Below are positions 17,205 to 26,285 of a stretch of DNA of 64,000 nucleotides, in pieces. Origin of the DNA: Echinicola pacifica DSM 19836. Lineage in GTDB: Bacteria; Bacteroidota; Bacteroidia; Cytophagales; Cyclobacteriaceae. Positions within the stretch are counted from its first letter, which is position 1; each line of letters begins with the position of its first letter. The translations under genes and the position numbers were made by a program. The DNA is taken from positions 62,001 through 126,000 of the forward strand of contig NZ_KB890760.1 in NCBI RefSeq assembly GCF_000373245.1, read 5' to 3'. The notes under the pieces are model-generated. The model searched no databases. It was not told the DNA's origin and worked only from the letters and a program-made list of their open reading frames with translations.

Positions 17205-17666
17205 TTAATCATTGAGGTGGGAGCGGACTTGATCCACTTCTATTCGCTGCTCTTCTCCTCCGAATACCGAATAGATATACGTGGCTATTTCTGCAAGTTC
17301 CAAATTGGTTAATCGAGCATTCCCGGGCATAGGCTGGTTATATACTATCCCATTTACGGTGATTTCACCGGCTATGCCATGCTTCATTAGGTGGATGGTC
17401 CTTCCTGTATCTTCTAGCATAAAGTCGGCTTTCACCAGTGGGGGGATAAGTTTACCCAGGCCCGTGCCGTTTTTCTGATGACAGTTGGCGCAATTGTTTT
17501 CATATAGCACCTGACCTTCCACGGCATATTGGCGAGTTTTGAGGTCTTTGATTTCATTGAGGGAGATCAAGCCGTCGTCTTGCTTTTGTTCGGACTGGCA
17601 GCCCGCAAATAAGGATAGTAGAACTGCAAATAGTAAAGGAATGCAGCAGTAGTTATTATTCATCAT
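17205..17666 (-). CDS. Class I cytochrome c lipoprotein
   Basis: About 153 residues from the ATG at 17666; a longer reading to 17687 lacks an ATG advantage. A signal sequence with lipobox (SLFAGC) precedes one haem c site, CANCHQ (CxxCH). The axial Met is probably in NQPMPGNA. The phrase VYENNCANCHQKNGTGLG is typical of mono-haem electron carriers. It should sit on the outside of the inner membrane. The start overlaps the end of the sco gene (ATGATGAATAA), so the two are translationally coupled. This suggests a role in respiration or oxidase biogenesis. Confidence 0.9.
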   Translation of the reverse strand: MMNNNYCCIPLLFAVLLSLFAGCQSEQKQDDGLISLNEIKDLKTRQYAVEGQVLYENNCANCHQKNGTGLGKLIPPLVKADFMLEDTGRTIHLMKHGIAGEITVNGIVYNQPMPGNARLTNLELAEIATYIYSVFGGEEQRIEVDQVRSHLND

Positions 17667-18312
17667 CCAATAGTTTTGGGATGTCATTTAGCAATACGTC
17701 CACTTGATCTTCTTTGGTGCCATCATAGACACCACGAATATGACCTTCTTTATCGATCAATATAAAGGCGCCGCTATGGAGGAATCCACCAGGTTCATTT
17801 TTATCTTCCATGGCGGTGGCGAGATAGCTGGTTTGCCCGATTTCGAATATTTTTTCCTGATCACCAGTGAGGAAGTGCCATGTGGAGGCATCTTCGATAC
17901 CAAGTTTTTCAGAGTAGTCTTTCAGCAGGGCCACAGTATCATGGGTGGGATCGATAGAGTGGCTGAGAATCTGGAACTCTGGATTTTCTCCAAATTCCTC
18001 GTATAAGCGCAGCATCTGGCCCTTCATGATTGGGCAGATGGTAGGGCATGAAGTGAAGAAAAAGTCTGCCACATACACTTTGCCTTGCATGTCGGCATTG
18101 GTGATGGTATTGCCATCCTGATCCTGAAAAGAAAATGGCGCGATCTTATGGTAAACAGTGTCCATTACCTTTTGACCCTCTATCGTTTTTTCTTCGGTGC
18201 TTTTAAATCCTAAATAAGGAAGTTGCTCTTGACCCTTATTTGGAGAGGTACAGTTCCATACGGAAAATATCGTGAGTATTACTACTGCAATTGTTAAATT
18301 ATGTCTAACCAT
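17656..18312 (-). CDS. SCO1/SenC family copper chaperone lipoprotein
   Basis: 218 residues from the ATG at 18312 (MVRHNLTIAV...). The reading to 18375 adds an unlikely 21-residue tail that runs into hemJ. A lipobox-type signal (SVWNC, Cys about 21) is followed by a thioredoxin fold with the copper motif FTSCPTICP and the distal His in HSGAFILID. Sco proteins deliver copper to or reduce the CuA site of cytochrome c oxidase. It sits between hemJ (upstream) and a cytochrome c (overlapping downstream), a coherent haem/copper respiratory cluster. Confidence 0.93.
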   Translation of the reverse strand: MVRHNLTIAVVILTIFSVWNCTSPNKGQEQLPYLGFKSTEEKTIEGQKVMDTVYHKIAPFSFQDQDGNTITNADMQGKVYVADFFFTSCPTICPIMKGQMLRLYEEFGENPEFQILSHSIDPTHDTVALLKDYSEKLGIEDASTWHFLTGDQEKIFEIGQTSYLATAMEDKNEPGGFLHSGAFILIDKEGHIRGVYDGTKEDQVDVLLNDIPKLLDDE

Positions 18313-18334
18313 TCTCTTTACTAATTGTATTCGT

Positions 18335-18874
18335 TTAATTATTGTTTCTGTACCGCTTATATACCTTGATACCAATCATCAATAATAGACTTAAGCCTAC
18401 CAATCCTGCCATTCCCCATGCCATATCGGCCATATTCTTAAGGACTATCAGGAATACTATGGCAAATAACAGCAGCGTAGCTCCCTCATTCCACAGTCGT
18501 AACTGGGTGGAAGTCCAGGAGGCTTTTCCGATTTGTAAGTTCTTATAAATCCTATGGCATATGAAATGATAGACATAGAGCAAAAGCACGAACATCAGCT
18601 TAAACTGCATGAAGTCTTGGTATATATACCCAGAACGATAAGTCAAGGTCCATGTTCCGAAAATCAAGGTTAATATTGCCGAAGGCCAGGTAATTCCTAA
18701 CCATAGCCGCTTGGCCATCAGGTCCAGCTGAGGCCTTAGGTATTTCTGCGCTTCAGGAGGTTTTTCGAGGCATTCTGTTTGGTAAACGAAGAGCCTGACG
18801 ATATAAAATAAGCCCGCAAACCAGGTGACGACAAATATGATATGAAGTGCCTTTATGTATTCGAATTCCATCAT
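18335..18874 (-). CDS. hemJ: HemJ-type protoporphyrinogen oxidase / CopD-like membrane protein
   Basis: About 179 residues, four predicted helices (about 5-25, 53-75, 83-105, 125-145 and a final one near 150-170). The HemJ pattern is visible: ALHIIFVVTWFAGLFYIVRLFVY at the N-terminus (conserved His and Arg), KLMFVLLLYVYHF in the middle, and LRLWNEGATLLLF near the end (RxxNE). HemJ oxidises protoporphyrinogen IX in the inner membrane for haem synthesis. It heads the Sco/cytochrome c unit, with only 22 bases to sco. Start set at ATG 18874; an adjacent TTG is less likely. Confidence 0.87.
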   Translation of the reverse strand: MMEFEYIKALHIIFVVTWFAGLFYIVRLFVYQTECLEKPPEAQKYLRPQLDLMAKRLWLGITWPSAILTLIFGTWTLTYRSGYIYQDFMQFKLMFVLLLYVYHFICHRIYKNLQIGKASWTSTQLRLWNEGATLLLFAIVFLIVLKNMADMAWGMAGLVGLSLLLMIGIKVYKRYRNNN

Positions 18875-18974
18875 CAAAATTTTACCCTAAATTAATGGTT
18901 TAAGCTGGATAAATCATCAGAAAATACGTATCTAAAGGTTATGGCTGCGGGATGATCCCCATAATTCAGCTTTT

Positions 18975-19394
18975 ATGAAATTGAATAAGTTTATGAAAAC
19001 TTCTACTTTATTTTATGTGATAGTGACGATCGTCATTGGTTTAGCGATTTGGATGGTGATTGATGCTGGTTCTCAGCCTGGATTGGGGGATATCAAGGTT
19101 GAGTTTGAAGAAAAAGCCAGTTATAGGAATGAGAATAATACCGGACCTGTGCAGCGGATTTATGCGGTATGGATGGCTGAGGCAGATTGGGACGAGATGA
19201 AGCGCTACGGTGAGCTGATGCCTCATACCAAATATGGCAATACCAAGGTGTTCTTTTTCCTGGATAAAAATAATACACCGACCAAGGTATTTCCAGACGA
19301 GCCATATTACGATGCTTCCTTAGCGCCCTATTGTGTGGCTATTTTTGAGAAAAAGGCAATGGGTGAGGAAGCTTTCCGCCAGTTGGACAAATAG
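18975..19394 (+). CDS. Hypothetical single-helix membrane protein
   Basis: 139 residues. One N-terminal helix (about 10-30, TLFYVIVTIVIGLAIWMV) without a cleavage or lipobox site, so it is likely anchored with the rest outside. The soluble part contains YAVWMAEADWDEM and VFFFLDKNNTPTKVFPD. I do not recognise a family. It diverges from hemJ, so the two may share the 100-base intergenic region for control. The codons after its TAG look coding-like (see the small ORF at 19448). Confidence 0.7.
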   Translation: MKLNKFMKTSTLFYVIVTIVIGLAIWMVIDAGSQPGLGDIKVEFEEKASYRNENNTGPVQRIYAVWMAEADWDEMKRYGELMPHTKYGNTKVFFFLDKNNTPTKVFPDEPYYDASLAPYCVAIFEKKAMGEEAFRQLDK

Positions 19395-19447
19395 TTCTAT
19401 CTGGCCTATCAGCGCTTGGGTTATATTTATTATTCTGAGGTTTGGGA

Positions 19448-19549
19448 ATGCCACATGGGTCTTATCAATGGGTAATTATAGTAGCGGTGGTTCCTTATAC
19501 TGGTGCGTTTTTTGCAGGATCGGGCCATATCAATTTTCATAAAGCATAG
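19448..19549 (+). CDS. Possible 33-residue membrane peptide
   Basis: An ATG ORF of 33 codons with a hydrophobic centre (WVIIVAVVPYTGAFFAG) and a polar end (HINFHKA), ending 12 bases before the next gene. It is too short to judge by codon use alone. It may be a genuine small protein or the tail of a broken longer gene, because another frame directly upstream (19395-19475) also looks coding-like. Low confidence. Confidence 0.3.
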   Translation: MPHGSYQWVIIVAVVPYTGAFFAGSGHINFHKA

Positions 19550-19561
19550 AGATAGTTTACG

Positions 19562-20365
19562 ATGAGGAATAGAATGAAGATCACTTTTTTACTTGCGGTA
19601 CTTATAGGTCTGGGATCTTGTGGGGGCGAAAACGAGAGCAATAGCAATAGCAATAGTGAAAATAATGAGCAGGAACTTTTAGGATACGAGGAGCAGGTGC
19701 TTCGGGATAGTTCCTGCCTGTCCAACACTGAGCTATGCGCTGAGGTATCACTTCATTACCCTGTATTTCAGGGAGCGGAGCAAGCTAAGGTGGACTGGCT
19801 CAATGGGCATGTGGAGCAGCAGCTGCTGATGTATTTTGATCCACAGCAGTCAGCGCCGCAGGATTCCAGCCTCAAAGGGGCAGTGGCGAGATTTCTTGAT
19901 GAAGCAACTAAATATAATCAGGATTCGGAGTTTCAGTCGGCCTGGATGCATCAGACCAACGCTAAGGTGAGTACAAAAACTCCAAAGGGCATCTCTTTAA
20001 TGGTTGAAAATAGCAGTTATACCGGTGGGGCTCATCCTATATCGACAGTGATGTTTTTAAATTTTGATTTGGAGCAGCAGCGTTTATTGAAGGCGAAGGA
20101 GGTGGTGCTGAAGCAGGCGGAACTGCAGGAAAGGGTCTTGAAATTGTTTAAGGAGAAATATGAGGTGCCGGCGGCAGGAAATCTGGCCGGTGATGGCCGA
20201 TTCTTTCTGGATAATGGTGAGTTTTTTCTACCCTCGGCAATGGGGTATGAAGGAGAGGACTTGGTCTTAATCTATAACCCTTATGAAATTGCACCCTATT
20301 CCTTTGGCTTGACAGAAATCCGCATTCCATTGGACTCCCTAGCGGGAATAGTATGGATGCCTTAA
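19562..20365 (+). CDS. DUF3298-family lipoprotein
   Basis: 267 residues. The lipobox is in GLGSCGG (Cys about 20), followed by a low-complexity Asn/Ser/Glu linker (SNSNSNSENNE). The C-terminal half shows the DUF4163/DUF3298 pattern: SSYTGGAHPISTVMFLNFD, then LKLFKEKYEV and LIYNPYEIAPYSFG. These domains are seen in RsiV-type and other exported proteins; the RsiV branch binds lysozyme, but no anti-sigma region is present here. Likely a lipid-anchored envelope protein. It converges on dnaA, whose stop is 21 bases away. The bases between hold no clear terminator. Confidence 0.82.
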   Translation: MRNRMKITFLLAVLIGLGSCGGENESNSNSNSENNEQELLGYEEQVLRDSSCLSNTELCAEVSLHYPVFQGAEQAKVDWLNGHVEQQLLMYFDPQQSAPQDSSLKGAVARFLDEATKYNQDSEFQSAWMHQTNAKVSTKTPKGISLMVENSSYTGGAHPISTVMFLNFDLEQQRLLKAKEVVLKQAELQERVLKLFKEKYEVPAAGNLAGDGRFFLDNGEFFLPSAMGYEGEDLVLIYNPYEIAPYSFGLTEIRIPLDSLAGIVWMP

Positions 20366-20386
20366 GCAAGCTACGGATAGGGATTC

Positions 20387-21814
20387 TTAATAAGAGCGCA
20401 TTTTGAATTTCTTACGAAGCTCATTAATGGCATTCCTGAAAGCAGTGTCTGTTTCGATCAGGTCATTGATAGTTTGTACCGCATGGATTACAGTGCTGTG
20501 ATCCCTGCCGCCAAAGTGATAACCGATGGATTTTAGTGAGTGGTTAGTGAATTCTTTGGAAAAGTACATGGCCACCTGTCTTGCGACAACAATTTCCTTT
20601 TTACGAGTTTTGGCTTTGAGATCTTCAAGCTTAATGCCGTAATAATCAGAAATGGTCTTCTGGATAAAGTCGATTCCTACCTCAGTTTCGATGTCCTTTA
20701 CGATGTTTTTCATTATCGTTTTGGCTAGGCCAAGATCAATCTCCACACGGCTAAGCGAGGCATGGGCGATCAATGAAATGAGTACACCTTCCAATTCCCG
20801 GATATTCGTGTCCACTGTATAAGCGAGGTATTCGATGACATCATCGGGGATATAAATCCCTTCACTTTGCATCTTGCGCTTGATGATGGCCACCCTGGTC
20901 TCAAAGTCTGGCATATGAACATCTGCTGTAAGTCCCCACTTGAATCGGGACAAAAGTCGCTCTTCGAGGCCTTTCAGATCTCTGGGAGGGCAGTCAGAAG
21001 TCATGATAATTTGTTTCTTGCTCTGATGAAGGTGGTTGAAGATGTGGAAAAACATCTCCTGAGTCCGGTCCTTACCCGCCAGAAATTGAATATCATCAAT
21101 AATCAATACGTCCACCTGCATATAGAAATTGGTGAAGCTCTTTACGTTCCCATCTTTGATGGAGTCCATAAACTGGTTCACAAACTTCTCGGAGGATACA
21201 TAAAGTACAAATTTCTCCTCTGGGCCGTTTTTAATTTCATTGCCGATGGCTTGGATCAGGTGGGTTTTGCCCAGCCCTACACCGCCATAGATCATCAGTG
21301 GATTGAATGAAGTCACACCTGGCTTAGTAGCCACAGCGTAGCCGGCAGAACGTGCCAGACGGTTGCAATCCCCTTCTATATAGGTGTTGAAAGAATAATT
21401 GGGGTTGAGATTAGACTGAAGTGTGGCCTCTGAAGCCAAAGACTTCATCTCAAAAGGGCTCCTATCTTCACGCTGCTCGGCCTTTTGAGGCTTTTTCTTT
21501 CCCGGATTGATGTTTCCCTGAGGATAGCTAACGACATAAGGTTGGTTTTGGGAGTTCCCTCTGTCCACCACCACTGCATATTCTAATTTGCCATTGGGCC
21601 CAAGAATATTCTTGATAGCAAGCTTCAGTACCTGCACATAATTGTCTTCTAGCCATTCGTAAAAAAATTGACTGGGGACCTGAATGGTAAGTACAGAACC
21701 ATCCAATCTCACTGGGTTTATGGGTTTAAACCAAGTGGAAAAGCTCTGTTCGTTTACGTGCTCTTCTATGATACGCAAACACTCATCCCATACTGCTTTG
21801 GCCTCTGAATTCAT
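20387..21814 (-). CDS. dnaA: Chromosomal replication initiator DnaA
   Basis: 475 residues. Domain I (residues 1-85), a variable linker rich in Lys/Gln, the AAA+ domain (Walker A GGVGLGKT at 177-184, Walker B VLIIDDIQFLAG, sensor segment MTSDCPP), and the domain IV DNA-binding helix-turn-helix with the signature GGRDHSTVIHAVQ. DnaA opens the origin. Neither dnaN nor another usual dnaA neighbour is here; it is a lone gene between a DUF3298 lipoprotein and methylmalonyl-CoA mutase. I found no cluster of TTATCCACA boxes next to it, so the origin is probably elsewhere. Confidence 0.98.
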   Translation of the reverse strand: MNSEAKAVWDECLRIIEEHVNEQSFSTWFKPINPVRLDGSVLTIQVPSQFFYEWLEDNYVQVLKLAIKNILGPNGKLEYAVVVDRGNSQNQPYVVSYPQGNINPGKKKPQKAEQREDRSPFEMKSLASEATLQSNLNPNYSFNTYIEGDCNRLARSAGYAVATKPGVTSFNPLMIYGGVGLGKTHLIQAIGNEIKNGPEEKFVLYVSSEKFVNQFMDSIKDGNVKSFTNFYMQVDVLIIDDIQFLAGKDRTQEMFFHIFNHLHQSKKQIIMTSDCPPRDLKGLEERLLSRFKWGLTADVHMPDFETRVAIIKRKMQSEGIYIPDDVIEYLAYTVDTNIRELEGVLISLIAHASLSRVEIDLGLAKTIMKNIVKDIETEVGIDFIQKTISDYYGIKLEDLKAKTRKKEIVVARQVAMYFSKEFTNHSLKSIGYHFGGRDHSTVIHAVQTINDLIETDTAFRNAINELRKKFKMRSY

Positions 21815-22270
21815 TTAAAATAAGTTACTAGAAAGATTATTAGCTGATCCGCTTCACCTAAGAAGGGCAACAAATTTGGGGAAAATATATCTAAATTAAA
21901 AATCAATTTACACTTGACTTAGCTTGAGTTTTCTGATAAGGCCATAGAGGATATGATTTAGGCTATTTGGTTGATAATTAATTTTAAAATACTGGATATT
22001 CGCCAGAAAGAAGTAGAAATCCCCACGCATTCTGTTGATGATTGGATGGGCCCTTTACAAAACCTTGCTTTTAAGTAGGTGATTTGCTCCTGAGAAATGA
22101 CTGGCTATGAATCTGGAATATACGAAAATTTAAAGTAATAGACCGCTGAAAAATCAAGAGTATTTTAAAGAATCATTTGGGAGATTTATATAGGAATTCT
22201 CTCTAAATCTTCTATTTTTATCGGAGATGGTGGCGTAGGTTTTCTCCACCCGTAGCCTAAGATAAGCCCA
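21815..22270. other. dnaA-mutA divergent intergenic region
   Basis: 455 bases, AT-rich, between two divergent genes, so it must hold both promoters. I could not find a strong TAnnTTTG element for either, nor DnaA boxes, a B12 riboswitch (no GCCACTG box) or an ORF with coding character. Confidence 0.5.
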
Positions 22271-23401
22271 ATGATGATCGACAGCCATTTTTATGGATTC
22301 TCCTACCCGGATCCCGCAGTGTGGAAGCAGAATGTCTTGAATGAATTGACTAAGAAATTCTCAGGAGAGAATCTTGATAAATTGATTCATAACTATGAGG
22401 TCAATCCTCCTTTTTATGGGCTCTCCGATCGCCCGACTTTGCTCGATAGAAGTATTCATAATCAAAATCAATTTAGTATAATAAGTCCGATCCTGTCCGC
22501 CCATGATGCGCCGGACTTACTGGCACAGCGCGCGCGCTGGGGGATGGATGGTTTCATCATCGAAGAGGGGCTGTCGCCGCTGAGGCTGGAGCTGCTCTCA
22601 GCGACCTATCGGTCCAATAGTGAATTGTACTTTCATTTTACTCGTCCTGAAGGACTAAGCGATTTTCTTTCTCAGGGATTGGATAGTTTGCCTTTAGAGA
22701 CTTCTGGAGGTTTGCGCTGGAATATGTTCGCCCCAATAGCTGATAGGAAGCCATCCTTTGGGGATTTGGCTATTAATCCATTGATACCAGAGGTATATGC
22801 TAAGACTAAGAAATTTCTCGGTTTTCGCGGCTTAAGCTTTGAATGTGGGGAAGGTGGCGATTCCGAGGAGCAGATGATTCATCAGTTATACAGGGTATTA
22901 TCGGAATTTATAGAGGTGCTTGACGTATTGACGGAGCAGGGAGAGGAGGTAAGGACTGTACTTTCCGCCACAGCCTTTTATGTGGGGATTGGCAATGATT
23001 ATTTTAAAGAAATAATACGAATCAGACTGCTAAAAAAAATGGTGCTGCTATTAGCTCGGGACATAGATTCCACGGTCTCAGCCTCCGATATTTTTATTTT
23101 TTGTAAGTCTGAAGATAAGCCCTTGTCAGCGTCAGAATTGGGAGAGTATCTGGTGCGGCAGACGATGAAGGGCATGATGGCTACACAGGGAGGATGTGAT
23201 GCCCTATGTTTGGGAGCAGTCAGCTTAGGAGATGATCTGGAGGAGCAGTGCCGGCTGCTGGTAAATAGTGCCCATATTATCCGCCATGAAACAGGCCTAT
23301 TGAGGATGGAGGACCCCTTATGGGGAAATTTTTATATGACACATAAAGAGTCCGAATGGGCCAATAAAGTATTGGTTCTCCTGAGAGAGGGTAACCGATA
23401 A
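22271..23401 (+). CDS. mutA: Methylmalonyl-CoA mutase, small subunit (short form)
   Basis: 376 residues with methylmalonyl-CoA mutase TIM-barrel character (WGMDGFIIEEGLSPL; LRWNMFAPIADRKPSFGDL; VLSATAFYVGIGNDYF). Family small subunits are often 600 residues or more with a degenerate C-terminal B12-like domain. Here the protein ends after the barrel (EWANKVLVLLREG), so that domain is absent. The small subunit does not bind B12 and has a structural role in the heterodimer. The large subunit begins 70 bases downstream. ATG codons at 22271 and 22274 are both possible. Confidence 0.88.
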   Translation: MMIDSHFYGFSYPDPAVWKQNVLNELTKKFSGENLDKLIHNYEVNPPFYGLSDRPTLLDRSIHNQNQFSIISPILSAHDAPDLLAQRARWGMDGFIIEEGLSPLRLELLSATYRSNSELYFHFTRPEGLSDFLSQGLDSLPLETSGGLRWNMFAPIADRKPSFGDLAINPLIPEVYAKTKKFLGFRGLSFECGEGGDSEEQMIHQLYRVLSEFIEVLDVLTEQGEEVRTVLSATAFYVGIGNDYFKEIIRIRLLKKMVLLLARDIDSTVSASDIFIFCKSEDKPLSASELGEYLVRQTMKGMMATQGGCDALCLGAVSLGDDLEEQCRLLVNSAHIIRHETGLLRMEDPLWGNFYMTHKESEWANKVLVLLREGNR

Positions 23402-23471
23402 AAGTGATTTGCGCACTCTGCGTACAATAGTAAGTGATTTATACCATTACTCTATAGAACCACAATTTTCC

Positions 23472-25532
23472 ATGCGCCCAGATTTATCCAAAATAACTCT
23501 CGCTTCCCTGCACACTAAAAAGGACCAAGATCCGAAGAAGCTTGCTCATCTTCCTTTTATTGCGGGTGTTCCACCTTTTCTAAGGGGGACTCATGGGGCC
23601 ATGTACCTGACGAGGCCATGGACTATTCGGCAATATGCAGGCTTCTCGACAGCGGAAGCATCGAATGCCTTCTATAAAAATAATCTTGCCGCAGGCCAAA
23701 AAGGGCTATCTATTGCCTTTGATCTTGCCACCCATCGAGGCTATGACTCGGACCATCCTCGGGTGACGGGAGATGTAGGGATGGCCGGAGTCGCCATCGA
23801 TACCGTGCAGGATATGGAGCGACTTTTTGAGGGAATCCCCTTAGCTGAGATGTCCGTGTCCATGACCATGAATGGTGCGGTAATCCCCATTCTTGCCTTT
23901 TTTATTCTCGCTGCCGAGCGGCAAGGTCTTGCTCCTGAGCAGCTTAAAGGGACCATTCAGAATGATATTCTGAAAGAGTTTTTGGTGAGAAATACCTATA
24001 TCTACCCTCCAGAGCCTTCCATGAGGATTATAGCGGATATTTTTTCCTATACCGCCAGACAGATGCCACGCTTTAACTCTATTTCTATCTCGGGATATCA
24101 TATGTTAGAAGCAGGGGCCACCCCCGAACTGGAGCTGGCCTATACCCTTGCGGATGGATTGGAATATGTGCGGTGTGGAATTCGGGCAGGCTTGGATATT
24201 GATGATTTTGCACCTCGACTATCTTTTTTCTGGGGTATTGGCATGGATCATTATACTGAAGTGGCCAAGATGCGGGCAGGCCGATTACTATGGGCTAAGC
24301 TGTTGAAGGAATTTGACCCAAAGGATCCTCGATCAATGATGCTCCGTGCCCACAGTCAGACGTCAGGCTGGTCCCTGGCCGCTCAGGACCCCTTAAATAA
24401 TATTGCCCGAACGACCATAGAAGCCTTGTCTGCAATTCTTGGGCATACTCAGTCTCTGCATACCAATTCTTTTGACGAGGCCTTAGCATTGCCCACAGCC
24501 TATTCTGCGGGGATTGCAAGACGGACCCAGCAGATCCTAAGGGATGAGTTTGGACTCTGTGATCTCATCGATCCTTTGGGAGGGAGCGATCATGTTGAGC
24601 AAGAAACGGAGCGATTAGTGGAAGCCGCATGGGGACATATCCAGGAGATAGAGAAGAAGGGAGGTATGGCCAAGGCGATTATTGAAGGTATTCCAAAGGC
24701 AAAAATCGAGGAGGCAGCCACCCTACGGCAGGCAGCATTGGACTCTGATCGCGAAGTCCGTGTAGGGGTGAACACCTTCCGGCTGGAGAATGAAATGGAG
24801 CACGAGACCTTAGAGGTGGACAATAAACAGGTACTTCAGCAGCAGGTATTGAAGCTCAGAAAGCACCGAGCCGAAAGGGATCAGGTCGCGGTAAAGGCTG
24901 CCTTGGAGGCCCTAGAAGCCGCAGCTGCCGATCCTCAACAAAACCTGCTTCAAGTGGCAATTAATGCAGCTCGATCTGGAGCCACGCTGGGGGAACTTAG
25001 TAATGCGATGGAAGCCGTATTTGGGAGATATGAGCAAACTAGTGCCTTGGTGCGCGGGGTATATAGTGGGGCTATTGGAGATAGTGAGCGGTACCAGGAT
25101 GCTGCCGCCCTAGTGGAGAAGTTCCGAAGACAGGAGGGGAGGAGCCCAAGAGTATTGATGGCAAAAGTGGGCCAGGATGGCCATGACCGTGGTTTGCAAG
25201 TGATCTCCAGTGGCTTTGCGGATCTAGGTTTTGATGTGGTGCAGTCACCGATGTTTTTATCACCGGAGGAGGTGGCGGCCAATGCCGTGAAAGCTAAAGT
25301 GGATATCATAGGGCTGTCCACTATGACTGGTGCCCATAAGACGCTGGTGCCAGTGATGATGAAAAGCCTGAAAGCCCTCGGTAGGACTGATATTATGGTG
25401 GTGCTGGGAGGGATTATTCCCATTAAAGACCATGAAACCTTGAAGAATTTAGGTGTGGCGGCTATTTATGGCCCGGGAACCCGCCTTACCAAAGCCGCTG
25501 CATCTATATTGAAGGGGATGACTCACGACTAG
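23472..25532 (+). CDS. mutB: Methylmalonyl-CoA mutase, large (catalytic) subunit
   Basis: 686 residues from the ATG at 23472. The frame opens at a TTG 63 bases earlier, but MRPDLSKITL matches the family N-terminus. The barrel contains the substrate regions (RPWTIRQYAGFSTAEASN, AFDLATHRGYDSDHPRV). The C-terminal B12 domain has the DxHxxG motif (DGHDRGLQ, His about 571) and LSTMTGAH, VVLGGIIP, YGPGT. It interconverts methylmalonyl-CoA and succinyl-CoA with adenosylcobalamin. It forms an operon with mutA. A B12/siderophore-type importer lies 3 kb away. No epimerase or MeaB gene is in the window. Confidence 0.97.
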   Translation: MRPDLSKITLASLHTKKDQDPKKLAHLPFIAGVPPFLRGTHGAMYLTRPWTIRQYAGFSTAEASNAFYKNNLAAGQKGLSIAFDLATHRGYDSDHPRVTGDVGMAGVAIDTVQDMERLFEGIPLAEMSVSMTMNGAVIPILAFFILAAERQGLAPEQLKGTIQNDILKEFLVRNTYIYPPEPSMRIIADIFSYTARQMPRFNSISISGYHMLEAGATPELELAYTLADGLEYVRCGIRAGLDIDDFAPRLSFFWGIGMDHYTEVAKMRAGRLLWAKLLKEFDPKDPRSMMLRAHSQTSGWSLAAQDPLNNIARTTIEALSAILGHTQSLHTNSFDEALALPTAYSAGIARRTQQILRDEFGLCDLIDPLGGSDHVEQETERLVEAAWGHIQEIEKKGGMAKAIIEGIPKAKIEEAATLRQAALDSDREVRVGVNTFRLENEMEHETLEVDNKQVLQQQVLKLRKHRAERDQVAVKAALEALEAAAADPQQNLLQVAINAARSGATLGELSNAMEAVFGRYEQTSALVRGVYSGAIGDSERYQDAAALVEKFRRQEGRSPRVLMAKVGQDGHDRGLQVISSGFADLGFDVVQSPMFLSPEEVAANAVKAKVDIIGLSTMTGAHKTLVPVMMKSLKALGRTDIMVVLGGIIPIKDHETLKNLGVAAIYGPGTRLTKAAASILKGMTHD

Positions 25533-26063
25533 ATTTACGGCGGATAAAGCAACTTGCTGCTCGCCCCTTTCATAACATGATTTTTATCATACTATTTGGC
25601 TTTTGAGGTCGCTTTTACGAGGTTTAGGTAGTTATTAGATGGGTTTTTAAACTTTTTGTGGTAATTAACGATGTTTTTAGTTTTGGGTAAATAATAAGCT
25701 GGTTTTTTGCCAATATTGGTTGTTTATTTGATTAATAATTCTTCCTATAAATGATTAAAAAGATCCATAATAGTAGGTCTCATCATTGAGTAACAACTCA
25801 GGATTTAACTTATTTTTTCAGCCCTATCAAAAATGGACTTGCCTATTGGGTACCAAGGAAATGATAGGGATAAAGGATCGGGTTAGTCATCTAAAAAAAA
25901 TATTTTGCAGCCTGAAAATCACTTCTGGATAGGCTGATATCAGTGTTTCGTTTCGGTAAAAATAATAGTCCTTTTACTGCGTAGGGAACTATTGGGTTTT
26001 AGATAGATAGGGTTACCTCAATAGGTAAATATGCATTAAGGTCTTAATTTTGGTTTAACAAAA
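25533..26063. other. Non-coding stretch after mutB
   Basis: About 530 AT-rich bases with no coding ORF of note. There is no clear terminator immediately after mutB. The only tidy structure is the hairpin at 26066-26097, followed by the ferredoxin pseudogene. Confidence 0.5.
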
Positions 26064-26065
26064 GG

Positions 26066-26097
26066 AAAGCCATCTTTTAGGTAAAGGGTGGCTTTTT
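26066..26097. terminator. Terminator-like hairpin beside the ferredoxin pseudogene
   Basis: AAAGCCATC and GGTGGCTTTTT pair around a 12-base loop. T-run on the plus strand, and a weaker one on the minus strand. Its placement just past the end of the decayed ferredoxin copy mirrors that of the terminator of the intact gene, so it may be that copy's former terminator. Confidence 0.5.
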
Positions 26098-26103
26098 ATT
26101 CTT

Positions 26104-26285
26104 GTTCTCCAAGGAGTTTTGAAAATGCCACCTTCCAGTGGCTCGCTGATCCTAATTTGGCAAGCCAGCCTACTGGTCAAACATCTCGGGCAAAACCTTG
26201 AGCTGATCTAGTTTTACAACGGTAGCTTCTCCCAAAGCTTCTTTGCCATCAAGTACTTCCATAAGGCAGATGTCATATTGGGCTA
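26104..26285 (-). pseudogene. Decayed, truncated second copy of the [2Fe-2S] ferredoxin
   Basis: On the minus strand this stretch matches the C-terminal 60 or so codons of the intact ferredoxin at 26731-27051, by eye about four bases in five. Shared runs include CAAGTACTTCCA, GGTAGCTTCTCCCA and TTGAAAATG (plus-strand reading). It is not functional. Near 26177 two bases are missing against the intact gene (CTACTGGTCAAAC against CTACTGGTGTCAAAC), which shifts the frame. The segment equal to ALCATCH reads AQYDICL, so an iron-ligand Cys is lost. The 5' part of the gene has no counterpart. It is a relic of a duplication or of a second ferredoxin. Confidence 0.82.

Noticed and set aside
21815-22270. 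Replication origin next to dnaA
   Set aside because: No TTATCCACA-type boxes or clear unwinding element in the interval.
23409-23471. Longer mutB N-terminus from TTG
   Set aside because: The family N-terminus begins at ATG 23472; the upstream codons match nothing.
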